A stretch of DNA of 64,000 bases, from contig BLZA01000058.1 in assembly GCA_013423385.1 (NCBI GenBank), positions 248,001 through 312,000 on the forward strand, given 5' to 3'. Positions 56,501 through 64,000 of this stretch are shown one piece after another. Below the pieces are notes generated by a model that searched no databases, was not told where the DNA came from, and worked only from the letters and a program-made list of their open reading frames with translations. The position numbers and the translations under genes were made by a program. Source of the stretch: Naganishia liquefaciens (Eukaryota; Basidiomycota; Tremellomycetes; Filobasidiales; Filobasidiaceae). Within the stretch, counting starts at the first letter, position 1; each line of letters starts with the position of its first letter.

Positions 56501-57889
56501 ATGGCCAACACGTCCACCACGCCGACTCCCGTCCGTGAGTATCTGATCCATGCTACTGACTCGCACTGACGAATTTGACGATGGCAGTGCCGAACGATGC
56601 AAAACGGATAGCACTCATGCTCGCGGCCCGTGGAGTGCAAGACGCAGACGAAAGAGTGCTGCATCAGCTGCTCGACTTTGCGCATCGTACGTCGCTCTTC
56701 CATCCCCTCGCCGGAATTTATAAGTGCTGATGCGAAATACAGGGTATACTTCGGATATATTGGAAGATGCACAGGCGTATGCGGATCACGCAATGCGAGC
56801 GGGAAAGGTCGAGGTAGCGGACGTGGAGTGTGCGGTACAGGCGAGGAGTGGTTGGGAGTTTGGAGAGGGAGCACCGAAAGATGTGAGTATTCATCTTCCA
56901 AAGGTAGTCGTGAGGAAGATGAAGGAAAGCTTGCGGGAGTAAGAAACCTTTGAGTGGGTTCGACCACAGGGCATACGACAAACATACATGGGGAGGCCGG
57001 GAATCGGGAGCATGAAGAGACTCGGGCCAACGTCGCAGCCTACGGTCTTCGGCCGGAGAAAATTGGGTCTTGCTCATCATGAGCATTCACACTGTTGCGT
57101 CCCAAACGATGCTGATGAAAGAGCGAGTGTGGGGGATCTTGAGCGCGCTGCGACACCGGGATCAGGTTGTGAGGGGGCTATCTTGGCTGTATACTCAATG
57201 AGGGGTCATGCGGGAGAGAGCTACTGATGGCGCTCAAAGCATCTACCCCATCGGATTATCATCCTGTTCGCATGACATCCGCCACAGAGTCGCCCACAGA
57301 GTAGCCCCCGGATCCGTGGGGATTGCCCGTCTTTCGTCTCCGTTTTCTCTCGCAATCTCAGCCATCTTTGAATGACTCTGGCTGGCACATTCAACTGACA
57401 CTTTGCTTCTAGTACCTCCTTCCGATCGCACGTGAACTAAATAAGATCCCGCTACCAACGCTCAACGCCGCCTACTCACACATCAGCCTCCCCGAACCGC
57501 ACCTCATGCTTGGCCAACCGAATTTCAAGCTCGTGCCGCATTTCCCAGCACCAGAGACGCTGGGTTTGTTCCGTGTTGGGAATGAGGACGAGGACGAGGC
57601 AAGTGAATCCGGCAGCGGTAGTGAGAGTGGAAGTGGAAGTGAAGACGAGGATGTTGCGAGCAAGCAAAGTCCACGGCTCGGCTTGGTGGAAGATGAGCCG
57701 CAGTCGACAGAGGAACGGACTATGGTGGACGAGGGGGACGAGGGGGACGGTGAGGACCACGAGGCGATGAACACGGATCCGTTACCGTCTGATGCTCCAG
57801 CTGCATCGCCTATGACTGAAGAACCATCAGCTGCCGTCAATGGTATCAAGCGTTCACTCGAGGAAAATGAGGACCAAGATGCAGCATAG
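56501..57889 (+). CDS. TAF9: TAF9, histone-fold subunit of TFIID and SAGA
   Basis: TAF9 pairs with TAF6 through a histone fold in TFIID and SAGA. Four exons (56501..56534, 56588..56686, 56743..56882, 57413..57889) give 249 aa. The histone fold covers about residues 12-85: LPNDAKRIALMLAARGVQDADERVLHQLLDFAHRYTSDILEDAQAYADHA, followed by VEVADVECAVQAR. The motif YLLPIARELNKIPLP after the last intron is the conserved segment just downstream of the TAF9 histone fold and proves the long splice. The C-terminus is highly acidic (runs of Glu, Asp and Ser). The last intron, 56883..57412, is 530 nt; if retained, the frame ends after about 20 extra residues at 56942. The gene ends 75 bp from the convergent peptidase stop. 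Confidence 0.92.
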
Positions 57890-57963
57890 CGGGAGGGAGT
57901 TCAATTGGTTGTATCACACTTCACACAGATTTCTACATATTGTTACGCTGCCCGAACGTCGTC

Positions 57964-60900
57964 TCAGGCTTCGAGGCGTGCTGCCATGGCATCGATCATC
58001 TGTGCCAGCTCGTCAGCCTCCTTCTGCGCCATTTCCGGCGACTTCTCAATGGTCAGGGCTAGACATGAAGGTAGTCAGCGTTGTCCGCTGGGAAGGTCGC
58101 GAGAAACAAACCTTCGGTCAACGCGGGGAACTATTGCGGAGAACACCGTCAGCTATGCTTCTTGCCGGTATCTTTGAACTTACAGTGGTCGCGCCGTATC
58201 TTTTATTTCAATCAGGAATGTCAGCTTGTCTCCGTATCTGATTAGCATATACTTACCCAAGCCATTTGCCAGGGGCGGTTCCTGTATGCAAAGCGATCAG
58301 ATCGGTTTTTCCGCATGCGCTGCAAAAACATACCCTTATGCAAATACCACTCTCGGTCCTTTAAACCCTCTTTGGACAAGAAACTGTGCAAGGCGAGTGA
58401 GTCGCTTTCTGTCGCTCGTATAGTGCAACTTACCCAGATTCGTATCGAGCGAGCTTCTGGTTGATAGCTCGGATTTCCAGCAGGACTTTACGGATCTCCT
58501 TGATCTTCTTGGGATCGGGCATGTGAGGCATGGGGTGATGCTTGCCGTGGTGGCCATGCTTTCCGTGTTTGTGGTGGTGCTTGTCCTTATCGTGCTTATG
58601 CTTGTGGAGGTCACTGTGATGTTCTCGATATTGTGCGCCTTCCGAGATGTCTCTCGTGACATGCACATCGTGCTGGTGGGCTTTCTCCGCATGATGTCGC
58701 TTTCGGAGACCAAGCGAAGTCTTAACCAATCGAAGACTGCGTCGCCACAAGCTCTTGAGTCCATGGTGATGACCGGGACCACGAGGCGGGATCGGGACCA
58801 ATTTGTGCAGCTTTCGCAAAGCGGCAGCCGCCTGCTTATCGAGCGCAACCGAGGCGTTCTGCACTCGTGCGATACTCGCCTTTAGCTTGCCAAATTCAAG
58901 CTGATCCGAGACGCTGAGCGATTCGGCAATGCTGGCGACCTTGTGCAAGTAGGTAGAAAGCTCGGCAGAGTATTGGCTGATGTTAAGCGGCAAGATGATG
59001 TCGTCGGCGACACGGAGAGTCATCAAGCCAAGCATCTTGGCCGCGGCAGTCTGGCCAACAGGTTAGTCGACTACATCAACTACATCGGAGTTAACAAGAG
59101 TACTTACATGACGATGGAAGCCAGGATCACCATACTTCTCTTGCCAAGTGTATGAATCATAGATCCTAACGCGATCATCAAAAACCGGGAACGGCGAGAT
59201 CGACTCGACACTCACGAATGGTAATGATAGACTGGGTCTTTGGGTCCGAATCCATAACCCATGTCCGTACTGGCTACGCCATATCGCTGCAGGAAGGCCG
59301 TGTAATCGGATCCAGAACCCAAAGCGCCGACATGGGTCTCGGTGGAGAAGGCTTCTTCAGCATCTTCGGGCGGTGCCTTGACGCTTTGATTGAAGGCCAT
59401 CCAGTCGCCTCCGTCCTGCATCGACCATAGGGAGCGAGTGCTGTCGGAAGGATGCTCGACCTGCATTGCAGCATGCCTCATCAAGGGAGCCAAAGAGGGC
59501 GATGCGGCGAGCTTCAAGTTGGAACCGGAAACCGACACGTCAATGTTCAAGTACGCGACAACATTCTTGCCAAGCCAGTCGCCAAAGTCTTCACACCACT
59601 CAGTCGAGCCGATGAGGCCGTACTCTTCCGCATCCCAGCTGGCGATGACGATGGTTCGCATGGGTTTCCAACCCTTCTCCAGTAGTACTGAGAAGCCGCG
59701 CATGATTTCGTTGACGCTGACTGTGCCGCTGCTGGGATCAGCGCCACCGAGGACCCAGGCGTCTCGATGGTTGCCGATCACGACGACCTCGTCCTTGATA
59801 TGACCTGGAATGGTTGCGAAAACATTCCAAATGGGGGTCACCTTGGTATCGACCTCGTTTATGAAGCGGACTTGCTTCTCGGAGGGTCCGGTGTAGTATT
59901 CTACATCGCGGAGCCCTCCAGGCCAGTCACCGCTTTGACCGACATCTCGCGCGAGCGTGCCCTTTCCTTCAAGCGTCTTGAGCAAGGGCAAAGCATCGGC
60001 ATACGAGATGGGTAGCGAGGGGATGCTAGGCTGGTTGCCACCTTCAACCCGTGTAGCATTGGCGTAGGCTGGATAGCCGGGAGTCGAGGGGTCACCAGGA
60101 TACTATAGAGGAGATTAGCTATGGAGGAGGAGGAGGTGATATACTTACCGATGACAGGAATTGCACACTGCCACGTTGAACGCTCGACGGATTCCTTGCC
60201 GGACCCTCGGGATAGACCTCGTACCCATTTTCGATCGTGATCTCACCATCATCCCCCGGGTCAGAATAGATCAAGCATCCAATCGCGCCTGCTTCCTGTG
60301 CAGCTTTGACCTTTAATCCTCGGAAAACTTTTCCGTATTTGACAAGCACAATCGCCCCCTTGGCATCGATTCCTGCTCGTTCGAGATCCTCAAAATCTCG
60401 CTTGGTGCCGTAGCCGACGAAGATGATGGGTCCGGTGACGTTGCCAGAGACCGAGAGCCCATGGAATACGGGCACTTCGTCACGGAGTACCGAGGTAGGG
60501 TCGCCCTTGACGATGTCCTCACGGAGGGTAGCCGACCATTCGATCAGACCGTTGCCCTCAGGAAGAAGAATATCGATAGAACGGGAAACGGGTTTGTTCA
60601 TGATGGGGAAATACTGTAGGGAGAAACCTCAATGGCGACTCTATCCGCTTCTCATGCCCGGAACTCACCGTATCCACCCATACTTGCGGCTCGGTCGCAT
60701 TCTCCAAAGCTCGGACAGCCAGCTGGTTTTGCTTCGTACCCGCCTCGAACACGTTCTCGAGAGGTGCCGAGTAAGGCAGGCCGAGATAAGCTTCCCATTC
60801 GGCCTTCAGGGCAACTGCTGAGAGATGATCATTCCCCATGCCGGCCATGTGTTCCCTGTCGTTTAAGGTTTCAGGACAAAAGTTATTCGGCAGACGCAAA

Positions 60901-61493
60901 AAGGCTTACATGCCAGTATATCGGAGCAGAGCGCTAAAAAAGGCATCAGCTTGCTTCACCAACAGCGCACAAGTCACTCACGCTGCAGCGCTATCGTTGC
61001 TAGGGACTTTGAGGAAGATCTCCTCGGCTTGCTGCGGCGTGACATGATGAAAAGGCGGATGACCGTGATGATGTCCGGGATGTTTCCCGTGACGCCCTTT
61101 ACCATGTTTGCTATGTTTGCCGTGCTCTAACAATGGGAACAGCGTATCGAGCTTCTGCACAGACGGATCTTCCTCTCGACCAGCCATAGAGATAAAGGAC
61201 CAGCCCTGCGAAGCCAAGCCGTTCAGATAGCCATCGGAGGGAATGACGTGAGCTGCGGCATCACAGTCTTCCGGTCGGTAGGCCTGCCACGTCTTAAAGG
61301 TAACGAAGGCGGTAGCGTAGGCAGCTGCGTATGCGAGCAACCGCTTCTGTCGGTTGTTTGGGATGGTAAACGAAGAGGCCAGACCGGATCGTGTGTGGGA
61401 TGTGCTATCAGCAGTGGTTGTTGGCAGCGCAAGAGTCTTCTCATCATGGCTCGCTGCAAACCCGGCCTTCTGGGCCACAGAATCGGAGTGCAT
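57964..61493 (-). CDS. M28 family peptidase, glutamate carboxypeptidase II/transferrin-receptor type
   Basis: Twelve exons give 984 aa: 61493..60982, 60933..60910, 60855..60669, 60613..60149, 60102..59216, 59165..59108, 59050..58434, 58383..58334, 58281..58257, 58199..58184, 58130..58112 and 58058..57964. One transmembrane anchor (AYAAAYATAFVTF, near residues 54-66) makes it a type II membrane protein, probably vacuolar or surface. A PA domain follows (IIFVGYGTKRDF, AIVLVKYGKV). The M28 zinc site is complete: GNHRDAWVLGGADPSSG, WDAEEYGLIGSTEW, NIDVSVSG and DPVYHYHSIYDSY. The TFR-like dimerisation domain ends APGKWLGYGATTFPALTEAL. Two histidine-rich segments, near residues 124-150 and 855-887, are insertions. 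An alternative ATG at 61577 adds 28 residues. Confidence 0.92.
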
Positions 61494-64000
61494 GCTGTCG
61501 CGATGGGGCTTGAGTGGACAGAATGAACGGTGCGCCTGGAATGATCGTTCTGCTTGTATATACGCACCACTCCGCATATCACGATACTCGCCAGCGCGTG
61601 GAGCCTTCCCCTGTTACACTGGATTTAGCCCGCGGCGATCGCCGTCAGCTTCGGATGAGCGCGAATGTGTGATTAGAGCATCAGGCTCGCGTTTGTAGCG
61701 TCCTGTTTCAATGAATGCTTGACTGCAACGCAAATTTGATTCATCCAATGACCTGTAACGCAGACAGCACAGTAGCAGACAAAGCAAGGAGAGGTGTGCT
61801 AATAAGGCCCCAGGTCTTCCTTTGCGCCTCGGAATGTCTGAGCTTTGCTTCGAAATTGTTCGGATGAGTGTGATTGCCTTAGAAAGCTGACACTATCACC
61901 ACTATGGCCCACTTCCGTTTCGAAGCAGCCATCGCATGCATTCCTTCTAAGCTCTCGTGAGCCGCAGATGAAGCCATAGGTCATATGCCGGTTCCCAGCC
62001 TTCCGTTCCCCATTTGTGCCACGGCACGCGCGAAATTCACCGAGTCTATGGCTAGGTGATTAAAACAACGCCTTTTTCAGTTACTTTCCTTCCCCTACTA
62101 ACCTTTCCCTTGAAGTCGCCATTCCACTAGGATACTGGTGACCTCGATACGACGGGGACCTGATATCTGATCAAGCTCGGATCATTCGCCCGGGAGTTAT
62201 TATTCGGGCGGAACCGGAACGAGGTACATGTAAGAATGAAAGATAATTGATTGCTCATGGGAATGCCGACGGGAGTTCTAGAACGCAAATAAGTTGCGGA
62301 TTATCGTGTACCGCCGGGATAAGCACGCCCATCAGCTGGCCAATCCTATGCCGTCAAGATAGGAACCGAAAAAGAGGAAAGTCTATTTGCAGACTGCTTT
62401 TACTTCATTCTGCAGCAGTAAATGCATCGCAAGCGAAAGTTGCATTCTAGTAGAACGGGTGGAAATCGAGCAGTACATGGGAAGCGTTCCGATAGACCAC
62501 CTTCGCAATCCTTCCGCAAGCTTAATCCGTATCACGGATTCATTGCTCCTTGAATCAAGTAGAGGGCTCTCGGCTCGCCCTCATCGAGTGGACACGAACA
62601 TTCTTGCGGAACTCTGGAGATATGAGTACCCTCGCCAGCTGTCCTGAACTTGCCTATCTCTCTGGCAACTTCTCTGGCCTATCTTACTCTATCCATTGGG
62701 ACCTTTGCCGGGTATGGATCTGGAAGGCCGAGGTATAGTCACCGGCCCCGTCAAAACTAGCGCCTCGTCATTATGCGAAGCGGGGTGGGAGCTGGCGAGA
62801 GTCGCATTCTGCTCGACTCGCTCCCGCTTGCTTCCGCTCGCTCGCATTTCGGCGTTTCATGGTCGTGGTCGGACATGGGAGGGAATGCAGAGCGGAAAAG
62901 GCAGACGAACGGAGAAGGCCAGAAGACATGGAGGCAGCTGATTGGGATTCGGTGATTGATGTTATACCCTGGCGAAGTATTGGCGAAGTGGGCCGACAGC
63001 TAAGCTGATAAAGCTTCGGCTACCTGATACTTCAACTTTCCCGCTCACTTGTCATGCAGTTGGCAAATTGTTGGTTGAATTTTCCACCTCTGTCGCAAGA
63101 AGGCGTTTTGTCAGTTCAACAACTGGCTCAACGCTGCTTCAACACAGAGCTTGCTCCTCTACCGGCTTATGCTTTCGGCGGCACCGCTGGTAATATCTCT
63201 CGTCGTGAACATTGCGGCACCGGTCTAAGCATCATTGACATTACGGAGCCGGACTTGAGTTCTGCTCGTCCGATCGCCCCTACAGGCCATTGTCGCTGGG
63301 AAAGCAAGGAGGCAAACACACGAGTGTACGTATAGAAAGCCATTCAAATTCGAAGGAAGAGTGCGGAAGCTCTGTCCAGCGTTGTTGCTGCTTTGTGTGA
63401 TCATCTAGCATCCAGTCATGACGTCGATAAAAGAGGGACACTGTCATACCGTGTTCGCCGTGTTCTGCTCTCTCGCTCTCTCAGGGCTCTTACAGGCTCA
63501 TTCGACCGGTCTCTATTGAAGATCCGGGGAAGCAGAGCTCAAGGGCTCCGATCGCTGGCGATTTATGTATACTCTATCATTCGAGACTTTCGTCCGCTCT
63601 TCCGCCAGACGTCATGTTTCATGGAGTTGTCAGTCAGCGAGGGCCCAGGCCCATGCTGTCGGGCTTGTCGCTACCCAATGGCTGTGATCTGCCGTTGAAA
63701 GTCGGAGATGAATGGCTGAGGGACCAGACTTGTTTTTTCCCGAAAGTGATGGCGGCAGTAAATGACCAAATGACCGGGTGTATGTAGCCGCACTGTGGAT
63801 ATCGCCCCCTTATCTCTGTACCGCCGCGTGCCATTCCGCGTAACCCAGTAGCGCGTGTGCGTGATATGCGTGTCTGACTCCAATCTGTTCTGCTTGGGCT
63901 CAGCTGTCGAGCCAAGTCGTTGAGCAATATCGGGTCCAAGCCTGGACCACTCGAGTCTGAGCGTGACTCTGAACAGTTTGGTTCTACTCTGCGTCCCACT
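61494..64000. other. 2.5 kb terminal gap without recognised gene
   Basis: The promoter of the peptidase gene lies at the left (a TATATAC stretch near 61557-61563). Several unrelated ORFs of about 60-120 codons occur on both strands (for example 63054..63335), with no family, no splice joins and no repeat structure I could recognise. A gene that starts beyond the window may have its flank here. Confidence 0.45.

Noticed and set aside
56988-57227. Possible separate small gene within the TAF9 intron
   Set aside because: The 79-codon frame has no recognisable motif. Conserved TAF9 sequence shows that the region is spliced out.
63054-63335. 93-codon ORF near the right end
   Set aside because: Cysteine-containing but without a family, signal peptide or neighbours. 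It cannot be told from chance.

Overview
The window is nuclear DNA of an intron-rich fungus, most likely a basidiomycete and perhaps a Tremellomycete-like yeast. That is inferred from gene architecture and recognisable orthologues, not from a database match. Almost every gene is split by GT-AG introns of about 45-65 nt, several exons are only 3-25 nt, and genes are packed head-to-head and tail-to-tail. I could rebuild most gene models by following reading frame, conserved protein sequence and splice signals together. Twenty-five protein-coding genes and two tRNA genes are listed.

Layout. 1-8.8 kb: the 3' end of a coiled-coil gene, a secreted PL14-like polysaccharide lyase, a 2.5 kb gap, then ALG7 (first step of N-glycan assembly) divergent from an NADP-type short-chain dehydrogenase. 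8.8-11.2 kb: gap holding tRNA-Leu(CAG). 11.2-15.9 kb: urease accessory UreF, a small unknown ORF, the Pin1/ESS1 prolyl isomerase divergent from the dolichyl-diphosphatase CAX4, and the splicing factor SF3A2/PRP11. 16.5-23.4 kb: the centrin-binding spindle-pole protein SFI1 and a DNAJC11-like mitochondrial J-protein. 23.4-26.7 kb: a 21-exon sugar transporter. 28-33.5 kb: a second tRNA-Leu(CAG) on the opposite strand, a serine-rich unknown protein, an arylamine N-acetyltransferase and a small basic Cys/His protein. 33.8-42.9 kb: a RINT1/TIP20 tether, the mRNA 3'-end factor RNA14 (CstF-77) and the ERAD E2 enzyme UBC7. 44-52 kb: an acidic unknown, ribosomal protein eS7, a bromodomain protein and RIB7 of riboflavin synthesis. 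52.4-61.5 kb: a large disordered Ser-rich protein, PEX10 divergent from TAF9, and an M28/GCPII-type peptidase with histidine-rich inserts. The last 2.5 kb shows no gene.

The content is mostly housekeeping: protein N-glycosylation (ALG7, CAX4), ERAD (UBC7), ER-Golgi tethering (TIP20/RINT1), RNA processing (PRP11, RNA14), transcription (TAF9, bromodomain protein, ESS1), peroxisomes (PEX10), mitosis (SFI1) and translation (eS7, tRNAs). No virus-like element, transposon or CRISPR array was recognised. The most unusual signals are in non-coding sequence. The first intron of the eS7 gene carries a duplicated stem-loop whose two copies differ by compensating base changes. Unusually long introns sit inside RNA14 and TAF9 among genes whose introns are otherwise about 55 nt.
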